Positions 49,924 to 60,500 of a stretch of 64,000 nt of DNA are shown here, in pieces. A program made the translations under genes and the position numbers. This DNA comes from Jiangella aurantiaca (GTDB lineage Bacteria > Actinomycetota > Actinomycetes > Jiangellales > Jiangellaceae), in assembly GCF_004349105.1 (NCBI RefSeq), contig NZ_SMLB01000011.1, positions 1 through 64,000 on the forward strand, read 5' to 3'. The notes under the pieces are model-generated. The model searched no databases. It was not told where the DNA came from and worked only from the letters and a program-made list of their open reading frames with translations. Position 1 is the first letter of the stretch. The number at the start of each line of letters is the position of its first letter.

Positions 49924-51137
49924 GCCGGGCAGTCGCCGTCGCCGGCACCGGCCGGACCACCCGCCGCCGGCTGGGCGCCACCGAGCTGGTGTGGCTGGCG
50001 CTGGTCGGGGTCACCGTCATCGGCGCCGTTCTCGTGGCGCTGGACGACCAGAACCTGTTCAGCATCGCCAACACCCGTGACATCCTGAGCCGGTCCAGCC
50101 TGCTCGGGTTCGTCGCGATCGGGCAGACGCTGGTGATCCTGTGCCGGTCGCTGGACCTGTCCGTCGGCTACGTCATGGCGCTGAGCAGCCTGATCGCCGC
50201 GACGACGATGAACGGCGACCCCGCCCGGGTGCCGCTGGCGATCGGTGCCGTGCTGCTCGTGGCCGGCGCGATCGGCCTGTGCAACGGCCTCATCGTGACG
50301 GTGCTGAAGGTCAACCCGTTCATCGCGACCCTCGGCGTCGGCCTCATCATCAAGGGCTACCTCGACACCGAGTACCAGGGCCCGGCCGGTGAGGTGCCGA
50401 GCTCGTTCCAGCAGTTCGGCTTCAGCCGCATCGGCCCGGTGCCGGTGTCGACGCTGGTCATGCTGGCCGTCGCGGTCGCTGGCATCCTGTTCCTGCGCAA
50501 GACCCGCACCGGCTACCACATGTTCGCCGTCGGCGGCAGCGCGGACGTCGCGCGGCTGTCCGGCGTCCGCACCGGCCGGGTGCTGGTCACCGCGCATGTG
50601 CTCTGCTCGATCGCCGCAGGCATCGCGGGCCTGCTCATCGCCGCCCGGTTCGGCACCGGCAGCGCGCTGGTCTACAACTCCGGCTACGACCTGGAGTCGA
50701 TCGCGGCCGTGGTGCTCGGCGGGACGCTGCTGATGGGCGGCCGCGGCGGCATCGGCGGGACGATCGCCGGCGTGCTGATCCTGGCCGTGCTGGACACCGT
50801 CTTCAACATCCTCGCGGTCGACCCGTTCTTCAAGGACGTGCTGCGCGGCACCATCATCGTCGCCGCCGTCGCCATCTACGCCCGCCGGCAGATCGACCGG
50901 AAGGCCAGCCGCATCAGGTTCGGGGGTGACGGCGGCAGCGGCGGCTCCGCGCCACCCGAGCCCAGACCCGACCAGCCGGCACCCGAGCTCGACCGCCCCG
51001 GAGGGCCGGACGACACCGACCGGCGACCGGGGGCCGGAGGCTCCCGCGAGCCGTCGGTCGCAGCTGACAGCGGACCCGCAGATCAGCAGGGCCATCGTCC
51101 GGCCCGACACCTCGACGGAACCGGAGGTGCGCGATGA
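49920..51137 (+). CDS. Sugar ABC transporter permease 1 (RbsC type)
   Basis: This 405-residue permease has about ten helices from ~25 to 320 (TELVWLALVGVTVIGAVLVAL at the N terminus; GYDLESIAAVVLGGTLLMGG, then GRGGIGGTIAGVLILAVLDTV). The motif SLDLSVGYVMALSSLIAATT and the GTGSALVYNSGYDLESIAAV loop are typical of the BPD_transp_2 family. After ~325 there is a Pro/Gly/Asp-rich hydrophilic tail of ~80 residues (GGSAPPEPRPDQPAPELD), unusual for the family and probably cytosolic and disordered. It overlaps both neighbours by ATGA. It pairs with the second permease to form a heterodimeric channel (inference). Confidence 0.9.
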   Translation: MSRAVAVAGTGRTTRRRLGATELVWLALVGVTVIGAVLVALDDQNLFSIANTRDILSRSSLLGFVAIGQTLVILCRSLDLSVGYVMALSSLIAATTMNGDPARVPLAIGAVLLVAGAIGLCNGLIVTVLKVNPFIATLGVGLIIKGYLDTEYQGPAGEVPSSFQQFGFSRIGPVPVSTLVMLAVAVAGILFLRKTRTGYHMFAVGGSADVARLSGVRTGRVLVTAHVLCSIAAGIAGLLIAARFGTGSALVYNSGYDLESIAAVVLGGTLLMGGRGGIGGTIAGVLILAVLDTVFNILAVDPFFKDVLRGTIIVAAVAIYARRQIDRKASRIRFGGDGGSGGSAPPEPRPDQPAPELDRPGGPDDTDRRPGAGGSREPSVAADSGPADQQGHRPARHLDGTGGAR

Positions 51138-52186
51138 CCGTCACGGCTCCGCGGCCCACGCCGCAGCGCAGCGCCGGCTCCCGCGCCGGCGACCTGCTCT
51201 CCCGGGTCTTCGGCGGCGGCAGCGCCACCGTGTTCGCCCTGCTGATCGTCGTGTTCGCGGCCATCTTCATCGTGAACCCGAGCTTCGCCGAGCCGCCATC
51301 GCTGATGGCGTTTCTCAAGCAGGCCGCGCCGCTGATGATCCTGGCCATCGGCCAGTACTTCGTCATCGTGTCCGGCGAGTTCGACCTGTCGGTCGGGTCG
51401 CTGGTGGGCGCTCAGGTGGTCATCGCCGCTGCGCTCATCGACGGCGAGGAGGGCCGCACGGTCCCCGTCATCCTGCTGATGGTCGGTTTCGGCATCCTCG
51501 TCGGCCTGGTCAACGGGCTGATCACGACGCTGCTCAAGGTGCAGTCGTTCATCACGACGCTCGGCATGATGCTGGTGCTCTACGGCGCGATCCGGTTGTG
51601 GACCGGCGGCGCTCCCACCGGCGCCCTGTCCGAGGCGTTCCGCCAGCCCGGGCGCGGCGGCATCGACATGGCGGTCGTGCGGCAACTGCCATGGGCGCTG
51701 ATGATCCTCGTCGGGGTCGTCATCGTCGCCGTGGCGGTCATGCGCAGCTCGTACGGCCGCACGTTGGTCGCCACCGGCGACAACGAGCGCGCCGCGGGAT
51801 TCTCCGGCGTCCGGGTCTGGCGGGTGCGCACGCTGGCGTTCGTCGTCTCCAGTGTGCTGGCGACGCTCGCCGCGATTCTCATCGGCGGCTACGCCGGTGT
51901 CACGGCCCAGGTGGGCCAGGGTCTGGAGTTCACCGCGATCACAGCGGTGGTGCTGGGTGGTGTCGTGCTCGGCGGCGGCCGCGGCTCAGTCGTCGCGGCG
52001 ATGGCCGGCGCGCTCACCCTCGAGGCCCTGTTCGTCCTGTTCAACCAGCTCAGCATGCCGTCGACCATCCGGCCGGCGGTGCAAGGCGTGATCATCATCG
52101 CGGCCGTCGCCTATGCGGCCCGTGAGAGGGCGCGTCCCCGTCACCACCAGGAAGTCCCGTCCCAACCGCAACCGAACGAAGCCTGA
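51134..52186 (+). CDS. Sugar ABC transporter permease 2 (RbsC type)
   Basis: This 350-residue permease of the same family as its neighbour is clearly different in sequence. Helices run from ~35 (VFALLIVVFAAIFIVNPSFAE) to ~335. Motifs: GQYFVIVSGEFDLSVGSLVG, LLKVQSFITTLGMMLVLYGA, ATGDNERAAGFSGVRVWRV, and LEFTAITAVVLGGVVLGGGRG. It carries the family signature and has no long hydrophilic tail. The stop is 70 bp before the receptor gene, and the intervening DNA holds a 26-bp repeat shared with 17917-17942. Confidence 0.9.
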   Translation: MTVTAPRPTPQRSAGSRAGDLLSRVFGGGSATVFALLIVVFAAIFIVNPSFAEPPSLMAFLKQAAPLMILAIGQYFVIVSGEFDLSVGSLVGAQVVIAAALIDGEEGRTVPVILLMVGFGILVGLVNGLITTLLKVQSFITTLGMMLVLYGAIRLWTGGAPTGALSEAFRQPGRGGIDMAVVRQLPWALMILVGVVIVAVAVMRSSYGRTLVATGDNERAAGFSGVRVWRVRTLAFVVSSVLATLAAILIGGYAGVTAQVGQGLEFTAITAVVLGGVVLGGGRGSVVAAMAGALTLEALFVLFNQLSMPSTIRPAVQGVIIIAAVAYAARERARPRHHQEVPSQPQPNEA

Positions 52187-52190
52187 CTCC

Positions 52191-52216
52191 GCCGAGGCAC
52201 GCTTCTCAGCCGAGGC
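52191..52216 (-). repeat. 26-bp dispersed repeat, inverted copy of 17917-17942
   Basis: The two segments agree at 23 of 26 positions in opposite orientation (by my alignment); the common core is GGCTGAGAAGCGT or CAGCTGAGAAGCGT. The copy here lies in the 69-bp gap between permease and receptor genes and contains a direct repeat of GCCGAGGC. Confidence 0.55.
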
Positions 52217-52255
52217 GGCAATGTCACTGTGATCGTCACCCAAGGAGGGGGAACG

Positions 52256-53485
52256 ATGCGCACAACGCGCGCTCTACTGGCGGCGTCGGCGGCCGCAGCG
52301 CTGCTGCTAGCGGCCTGCACGACCGACGAGCCGTCCGACACGGCGGCGCCCGACGAGACGGCGGCCGCCAGCGAGCAGCCGGGCGCCGAGGGCGAGGACG
52401 AGGAGACGGCCGACGGCGAGTTCTTCGTCCGTGCCGACTTCGACCGTCAGCTGGCCCAGCGCGACGTCGAGCCGGAAGGCGATCCGGCCACCCCGTGGCT
52501 GCAGGCGATCGAGCCGGAGTACGTCGACACCGCGCAGTACGCGCAGGACGGCAACACGCTCTGCTTCTCCAACGCCTCGGTCAGCAACCCGTGGCGGGTC
52601 ACCGGCTGGATCACCATGCAGCAGCAGGTCGAGGTGCTGCAAGCGGCCGGCGAGATCGGTGAATTTCGAGTATCCGACGCCGCCGACGACGACAACAAGC
52701 AGATCTCCGACATCCAGGCGTTCATCGACGCCGGCGACTGCAACGCGATCATCATCTCGCCGTCGACGACGGCCACCCTCACCCCCGCGGTCGAGGCGGC
52801 CTGCGCGAGCGGCGTGCCGGTCATCGTGTTCGACCGCGGCGTCAACACCGACTGCATGGTGACGTTCATCCACCCGATCGGCGGCTACGCCTACGGCGCC
52901 GACGGCGCGGAGTTCCTGGCCGAGAACCTGGAGCCGGGCTCGACGGTGCTGGCGCTGCGCATCCTGCCGGGTGTGGACGTGCTGGAGAACCGGTGGGCGG
53001 CGGCGCAGGAGATCTTCGCCGACAGCGAGCTGGAGGTGCTCGGTGACGAGTTCACCGGCGGCGACGGCGCGGAGATCAAGAACATCGTCACGCAGTACCT
53101 GCAGCGTGGCGAGGTGGACGGCATCTGGATGGACGCCGGTGACGGCGCCGTCGCGGCCGTCGAGGCGTTCGAGGACACCGGCAACGACTACCCGGTCATG
53201 GTCGGCGAGGACGAGCTGAGCTTCCTGCGCAAGTGGCAGGAGACCGGCATGACGGCGATCGCGCCGGTCTACTCGAACTTCCAGTGGCGCACGCCGATCC
53301 TCGCCGCGACGATGATCTGGGCCGGCGAGCAGGTGCCCTCGGAGTGGGTGCTCCCGCAGGACCCGATCACCGAGGAGGACCGCGACGACTTCCTCGACCG
53401 CAACGCCGACATGCCCAGCCTGCACTACGCGAAGTTCGGCGGCGAGGACCTGCCCGGCTTCCCGTCGGCGTGGCAGGACCGCTGA
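52256..53485 (+). CDS. Sugar-binding lipoprotein of ABC transporter
   Basis: This 409-residue receptor has a lipoprotein signal (LLAASAAAALLLAAC, lipobox Cys ~23) and an acidic linker (DEPSDTAAPDETAAAS, EGEDEETADGE). The periplasmic-binding fold (Peripla_BP_4) follows: TLCFSNASVSNPWRVTGWIT, DIQAFIDAGDCNAIIISPST, ACASGVPVIVFDRGVNTDC, HPIGGYAYGADGAEFLAENL, GIWMDAGDGAVAAVEAFED. The DRGVN motif is usual in ribose/galactose-type receptors. An excellent AAGGAGGGGG precedes the ATG. Its ligand is not identifiable. A 14-bp stem terminator/attenuator follows at 53511. Confidence 0.9.
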   Translation: MRTTRALLAASAAAALLLAACTTDEPSDTAAPDETAAASEQPGAEGEDEETADGEFFVRADFDRQLAQRDVEPEGDPATPWLQAIEPEYVDTAQYAQDGNTLCFSNASVSNPWRVTGWITMQQQVEVLQAAGEIGEFRVSDAADDDNKQISDIQAFIDAGDCNAIIISPSTTATLTPAVEAACASGVPVIVFDRGVNTDCMVTFIHPIGGYAYGADGAEFLAENLEPGSTVLALRILPGVDVLENRWAAAQEIFADSELEVLGDEFTGGDGAEIKNIVTQYLQRGEVDGIWMDAGDGAVAAVEAFEDTGNDYPVMVGEDELSFLRKWQETGMTAIAPVYSNFQWRTPILAATMIWAGEQVPSEWVLPQDPITEEDRDDFLDRNADMPSLHYAKFGGEDLPGFPSAWQDR

Positions 53486-53510
53486 CACATCGTCCGGCCT
53501 GACACCGCCA

Positions 53511-53547
53511 CCCGCCGACCGTGGAGCCGCAGCCCACGGTCGGCGGG
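53511..53547. terminator. Hairpin between receptor and isomerase genes
   Basis: CCCGCCGACCGTGG (53511-53524) and CCACGGTCGGCGGG (53534-53547) form a perfect 14-bp stem with a 9-base loop. It may lower read-through from the transport genes into the isomerase, or end the transcript. Confidence 0.75.
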
Positions 53548-53573
53548 CACGGCGGGGAGAGGAGCTCCGATCG

Positions 53574-54437
53574 ATGACCCGACGCTTCGGGGTCAACACC
53601 TGGGTGTGGACGTCGCCGCTCACCGACGCCGCACTGGCCGAGCTGGCGCCGCGGATCAGCGGCTGGGGGTTCGATGTCGTCGAGCTGCCGGTCGAGAACC
53701 CCGGTGACTGGGACCCCGCGCGGGCGGCGAAGGTCCTCGGCGACCACGGCCTGTCGGCGGCGGTCGCCCTGGTGATGGGCGACGGCCGCGAGCTGGTCGA
53801 GACGGACCCGGACACCGTCGCCCGCACCCGTGACTACCTGCGGCACGTCGTCGACGTCGCCGCGACGGTGGGCGCGCCGGCCATCGCCGGGCCGGCGTAC
53901 GCGTCGGTCGGGCGGACCTGGCGGATGACCCCGGCCGAGCGCGCCGCCCGGTACGCCGAGCTGCGCGACGGCCTCGGCCCGGTGGTCGAGCATGCCCGGG
54001 CCGCCGGCGTCACCGTAGCCGTCGAACCCCTGAATCGGTACGAGACCAGCCTGATCAACACAGTCGACCAGGCGCTCGAGGCGCTCGAGGGGCTGCCGGC
54101 CGACGGCATCGGCCTCGCGTTGGACGTCTACCACATGAACATCGAAGAGCAGTCCATCACCGGCGCGATCGGGCGGGCGGCCGGCCGCATCGCACACGTC
54201 CAGGTGTGCGCCAACGACCGCGGCGCGCCGGGTGCGGACCACCTCGACTGGCCCGGCATCGTCGCCGCGCTGGATGCGGCGGGCTACACCGGCCCGCTGG
54301 TCATCGAGTCCTTCACCGCCGACAACGCGACGATCGCCACGGCGGCCTCCATCTGGCGGCCGCTGGCCGCGAGCCAGGACGCGATCGCCGTCGACGGCCT
54401 GTCCTTCCTGAGGGGAGTGGTACCGCAGCACGCCTGA
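53574..54437 (+). CDS. Sugar phosphate isomerase/epimerase family protein (D-tagatose 3-epimerase-like)
   Basis: This 287-residue TIM barrel of the AP-endonuclease-2 superfamily is a cytosolic enzyme. It begins RRFGVNTWVWTSPLTDAALA. Predicted metal ligands are in AVEPLNRYETSLIN (Glu), ALDVYHMNIEEQS (Asp), AHVQVCANDRGAPGADHLDW (His) and LVIESF (Glu). EPLNRYE and DxYHMNIEE are the signature of the D-psicose/D-tagatose epimerase group. Related barrels act as lyases on 3-keto-glycosides together with Gfo/Idh/MocA enzymes. Substrate is uncertain. A GAGAGGAG site lies just upstream of the ATG. It follows the ABC genes after a terminator-like hairpin and precedes ThuA protein 2 by 85 bp. Confidence 0.88.
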   Translation: MTRRFGVNTWVWTSPLTDAALAELAPRISGWGFDVVELPVENPGDWDPARAAKVLGDHGLSAAVALVMGDGRELVETDPDTVARTRDYLRHVVDVAATVGAPAIAGPAYASVGRTWRMTPAERAARYAELRDGLGPVVEHARAAGVTVAVEPLNRYETSLINTVDQALEALEGLPADGIGLALDVYHMNIEEQSITGAIGRAAGRIAHVQVCANDRGAPGADHLDWPGIVAALDAAGYTGPLVIESFTADNATIATAASIWRPLAASQDAIAVDGLSFLRGVVPQHA

Positions 54438-54522
54438 ACCAACCACACACGTACGACCGCCGGCGCCGGCACGCCGCGGGGTTTCGAGAAGCATCGTCGC
54501 TCTTTCCCTGGAGGAACCCCTG

Positions 54523-57500
54523 ATGTTCGTGGCTCTACGCCAGCGATGGGCCCGGCTCCTGGCCGTGCCGCTCGCCGCGTTGTTAGCGATACCACTACTC
54601 ACCGCGTTACCGTCGTCGGCTCACGAAGGTGAGCACGGCGAGGCGGCACACGTCCTCATCTTCACCAAGACCACCCAGTTCCGGCACACCGAGGCGATCA
54701 CGCAGGGTGTGCCCGTGCTGCAGGCGGCGTTCGAGGCCGCCGGCATCACCTCCGAGCACACCGAGGACTCCTCGATATTCAACGACGAGGACCTCGCCCA
54801 CTTCGACGCGCTGGTCATGTTCCAGGCGTCCGGCGACCCGTGGACGGCCGAGGAGAAGGCCGCCATGGAGCGCTACCAGCAGGCCGGCGGCGGCATCGTC
54901 GCCATCCACAACGCCGCGGACATGCGCGGCAACTACGCCTGGTGGGACACCCTCATCGGGTCCCTGATGCCCGGCCACGCGGCCACCGGCACCAGCCCGG
55001 GCCTGCCCGGCACGGTCCGAGTCGAGGACCAGACCCACCCGTCGACGACGCACCTGCCGCAGCGATGGCAGCGCGCGGACGAGTGGTACAACTTCTCGAC
55101 CAACGTCCGCGGCACGGCGCACGTGCTGGCGACCATGGACGAGACGACGTACAACCCGGGCAGCAACGCCATGGGCTACGACCACCCGATCTCGTGGTGC
55201 AAGCCGTACGACGGCGGCCGCGCCTGGGTGACGGCGATGGGCCACTTCGGTGCCCACTACACGCAGGAGGCGGACTTCGTCCAGCACATCGTCGGCGGTG
55301 TGCAGTGGGCCGCCGGCGTCGCCGAGGGCGACTGCGGCGGCACGGTGTGGGAGCAGTTCGAGCGGGTGCCGCTGGACCAGAACACCAGCGCGCCGTTCGC
55401 GATGGACGTCGCACCGGACGGCCGCGTCTTCTTCACCGAGCTGGTCCGCGGGGAGATCCGCGTCTATGACCCGGCCACCCAGACCACGTCGACCGCCATC
55501 ACCATCCCGGTCTACTCCGGTGGCGAGGACGGCCTGCTGGGCATCGCACTGCACCCGGACTTCGAGCAGAACGGGCACCTGTACGTCTACCACTCGAAGG
55601 CCAGCGCCAACGACTCCGACCCGGCGAACTTCATCAGCACGCTGTCGCGGTTCACCGTCGGCCCGAACTCGCAGATCGACCCCGCGTCGGAGGAGGTCAT
55701 CCTCGAGGTGCCGGCCCGCCGGCTCCCGGACGAGCCCGGCCACACCGGCGGCGGCCTGGAGTTCGACGCGAACGGCAACTTGTACCTCGGCGTCGGCGAC
55801 GACGTGAACCCGCACTCCGAGCCGTCGGGCGGCTACGCACCGCTGTCCGAACGCGACGGCACCTTCCACGACGCCCGTGCGACGTCGGCGAACACCAACG
55901 ACCTGCGCGGCAAGGTGCTGCGCATCACCCCGCAGCCGGACGGCGGCTACACGATCCCCGAGGGCAACATGTTCCCGCCGGGGACCGAGGGCACCCGCCC
56001 GGAGATCTACGCGATGGGCTTCCGCAACCCGTTCCGGTTCTCCATCGACCCGGAGACCGGCGCGCTCGGCGTCGCCGACTACGCCCCGGACAACAGCCAG
56101 GCGAACGCGAACCGCGGCCCGGCCGGCATGGTCGAGTGGAACCTCATCAAGGAGCCCGGCTTCTACGGCTGGCCGCTGTGCATCGGCCCGAACGAGCCGT
56201 ACCGCGACGTCGACTACCGCACCAACCCGGTGACGGTCGGCGACTACTTCGACTGCGCCAACCCGGTCAACGACTCCGTCCGCAACACTGGCCTGACGCA
56301 GCTGCCGCCGGCTCAGCAGCCGGCGATGTGGTACGGCTATCAGACCTCGTCGGTCCCGGCGGTCATCCCGGCCGGCGGCGGGCTGGCGCCGATGGGCGGC
56401 CCGTTCTACGACTTCGACCCGGCGCTGGAGTCGGACACGAAGTTCCCGGAGTACTACGACGGCAAGCCGTTCTTCTACGAGTGGTCCAAGAACAAGATGT
56501 ACTCCATCGACCTCAACGAGCAGTCGGGTGCTTTGGAGAAGATCAACCCGTTCCTGCCCGGTGAGCAGTGGATGGCGCCGATCGACTCCACGTTCGGTCC
56601 CGACGGCTCGCTGTACGTGCTCGACTGGGGCGGCGGCTTCGGCCGCGACAACCCGAACTCCGGGCTGTACCGCGTCGACTACGTGTCCGGCTCGCGCTCG
56701 CCGGTGGCGCACGCGACGGCGACGCCCGACTCCGGCCACGCACCGCTGACCGTCCAGCTGGACGGCTCTGGCAGCAGCGATCCGGAGAACGAGGCGCTCA
56801 CCTACGCGTGGGACTTCACCGACGACGGCACCGTCGACTCCACCGAGCCCGAGGCGTCGTTCACCTACACCGAGAACGGCGTCTACAACGCCCGCCTCAC
56901 GGTGACCGACCCGCACGGCAAGACCGGCACGACCACCGTGCCGATCACCGTCGGCAACACCCGCCCGGAGGTGGACTTCGACCTGCCGCCGGACGGCGCG
57001 TTCTTCGACTTCGGCGACACCGTCGAGTGGAACGTCGAGGTCACCGACGTCGAGGACACCGAGATCGCCGACGAGGACGTCGTCATCCAGCCGGCCCTCG
57101 GCCACGACGACCACCCGCACCCGGCCGAACCGCTCAGTGGGCGGACCGGCTCGCTGGAGACGGCGCTCGGCGGCGGGCACAGCGAGGACATGAATGTCTT
57201 CTACATCCTCAACGCCCGCTACACCGACGGCGGCGCCGGCGGCGGCATCCCGCCGCTGACCGGCGAGGACACGTCGCTGCTGTTCCCGCGGCAGCGCGAG
57301 GCCGAGTTCTACGACGACGCCGAGGGGATCACCACCGGCTCGTCGCGTGACATCGAGGGGCACGGCACCGCGATCGCCGGCCAGAACGGCGCCTGGGCGT
57401 CGTTCGACCCGGTCAACCTCCTGAACGTCGACGCGCTCGTCCTGCGGGCGTCGTCGGTGGCCGGCGGCCCGATCGAGCTGCGCCGCGACGCACCCGACGG

Positions 57501-60500
57501 CCCGCTGCTCGGCACCGGCCAGGTGCCGGCGACGGGAGCCGGCGCGTACGCCGACGTGGTGGTCGACGTGGACGACCCGGGCGAGAGCTTCACGCTCTAC
57601 GCGGTGTTCCCGGGTGCCGGCGAGCGGCGGCTGAACTTCGTCGAGGCCGACGGCAAGGGTGCGGCGACCACGACGAAGCCGAAGGTCGCCATCACCGCGC
57701 CGACGCCGGCCGACGAGCTGGAGCCGGGCGAGATCCAGGTGACGGCGCAGGCCAGCGACGCGGAGAACACGATCACCCAGGTCGAGTTCTTCGCCGGCGA
57801 CCAGTCCATCGGCGTCGACACCGAGGCTCCGTACGCGGTCACGTGGACGGTGACCGAGGAGCAGCGCTACCGGCTGACCGCCGTCGCCACCAATGACCTC
57901 GGCGTCAGCACGACGTCGCGGATCGTCCAGGTGGAGGTCGGCGACCTGTTCGGCGACTGGCAGACGTTCTCGCACGCCAATGCGAACGGGACGTTCGACC
58001 GTCCGGACACCAACACCTGGGTGATCGAGACCGGCGGCGCCAACATGTGGCAGGGGACGGACCAGTACAGCGCCGTGTACCTGCCGGGTGCGGCCGGGGC
58101 CACCGGTGACCAGTGGACGGCGACGGCCAAGGTGGTCAGCCAGACCAACTCGAACAACTCCGCCAAGGCCGGTCTGATCGTCCGCAACGACGTCACGCAG
58201 CCGGGCGTCTCGCCGGGCTACGCGGCCATGGCGATGCGTGCGGGGAACAGCTTCGAGTGGCTGCGCGACAGCGACGGCAACGGCCAGCTCGACGCCAGCA
58301 CCGGTGCGGGCACGCACGGCTACCCGGCGTGGGTCCGAATCGTCCGCGACGGCGACCAGTACACGTCGTACTGGAGCCGGGACGGCGAGACGTTCACCCA
58401 GGTGGGCGATCCCGTGACGCTGCCCGGTGCGGCCGACGTCCAGGACATCGGCCTGGCCGTCACCGCGCACAGCAGCACGGCGCGCAGCACGGCGGTGTTC
58501 ACCGACTTCGTGCTCGAGGACGGGCTGCCCGGCCCGGACCCCGAGCCGGAGGAGCCGCCGGTCTGCCTGATCACCGGGACCGACCAGTTCGACGGGTCGG
58601 AGCTGAACGACCGCCGGTGGACGACGGTGCGCAGCGCCGACGGCCTCCCGGTGAGTGTCGCCGACGGCGGCCTGGTGCTGCCGGTCACCAACGGCGACAT
58701 CAACGAGGCGTCCACCGGCCCGATCAGCTACGTCGGCCAGCCCACCCGCGCCGGAGCGTGGACCGTCGAGACCGAGGTCTCGCTGGCACACACCCGCGAG
58801 TGGCAGCACGCCGGCCTGCTGATGCACGGCAGCGACGACGACTACGTCAAGCTGGCCTTCACCCGCAACAGCTCCGGCGGCCGGCTCCTCGAGTTCCAGA
58901 CCGAGGCCGGCGGCACCCGGACCTGGCACGCCAGCGTCACGCTGCCGGCGGACTTCCCGGCGACGGCGCACCTGCGGCTGGCCAGCAACGGCACGCAGGT
59001 GACGGCGGCCTACTCGGCCGACGGCACGACGTGGACGGCGCTGTCCGGCGCGGCGCAGGTGATCGAGGACTCGACGATCGGCCTGATGGCGGCCGGCGAC
59101 ACCGCGGCGCACGCCGTGAACGCCGTGTTCGACCACTTCACCATCACGCCGGACGTCGAGGACGACGGCGAGCGGGAGCCCTCCGACGAGTTCGACGGCA
59201 GCGCGATAGACGGCTGCCGGTGGAACGCGGTGGTGCGCTACGACTCGTCGAAGGTGTCGATGGCCGACGGCCGGCTGAGCATCCAGACCCAGCCGGGCGA
59301 CATCAACGGCTCGGCCAATGAGGATCCGCGCAACTTCATCCTGCAGGAGGTCCCGGAGGGCGACTGGACGATCGAGACGCGCCTGACGCCGACGATGCTG
59401 CACCAGTGGCAGCTGGCCGGGTTCGTGGTGTACGGCGACGACGACAACTACGTGAAGTTCGACGTCGTCGCGCAGAACGCTCCGGGCGCGGCGAAGGACC
59501 TGCACGCCGAGCTCGTCTCGGAGAAGGGCGCCCAGTTCGGCAACGGCGGCAACCGCAACATCGACATTCCGGAGACCAGTGAGAGCGGCTGGTTCTACCT
59601 CCGGCTGACGAAGAGCGGTGACACCTACACGGCGGAGATCAGCGACGGCGGGGTCACCTGGACGCCGCTGGGCGAACCGGTCACCAACGACGCCGAGCTC
59701 ACCTCGTTCGGCCTCATGGCGATCGGCCCGGATCAGACCCAGCCGGTCACGGTGGCGTTCGACTACTTCCGGGTGCTGCAGGACAGCGCACCGCCAGTGG
59801 TGGAGGTGGCCGCCGACCCGGCCGCTCCGAACGGCGACAACGGCTGGTACGTCAGCCCGGTGACGGTGTCGGCGTCGGCGACCGACGACAGCGGCGGCGA
59901 CGTCGCCATCGAGGTCTCCGTCGGCGGCGGCGAGTGGGCCTCGTACACCGGCCCGGTCAACGTGACCGCGGACGGCGTCCACGAGCTGCGGTTCCGTGGC
60001 ACCGACCCGGCCGGGAACACGTCCGAGCCGGTGGCGGCGACGGTCCGGCTCGACGCGACCGCTCCGGAGGTCACGGTCGGCGGCGTCACCGACGGCGCCA
60101 CCTACGACCTGGCGACGGCGCTGGAGGCGGCCGCGACAGCTACCGACGCCGGGTCCGGCGTGGCCGCGGTCGCGGTGACCCTCGACGGTGCGGCGGTGAC
60201 CAACCCGGCCACCCTCACGCCGGCGGTCGGCGCGCACGAGCTCGTGGCGGCGGCGACCGACCAGGCCGGCAACGTCACGGAGGTGTCGGTCTCGTTCGAG
60301 GTCGTCGCCACGTACGACGGCGCGAAGGCGCTGGTACAGCAGTACCGGGACGACCGGACGGTCAACCGGAACCAGGGCGTCCAGCTGTCGACCTACCTGG
60401 CCAACGCCGAGCGGCTGGCCGGGCAGGGCGTGACGGCCGGCGCCGCCGAGCAGCTGGACCGGTTCGCCGCGGTCGCGGAGGGGGTGACGGACGAGACCGC

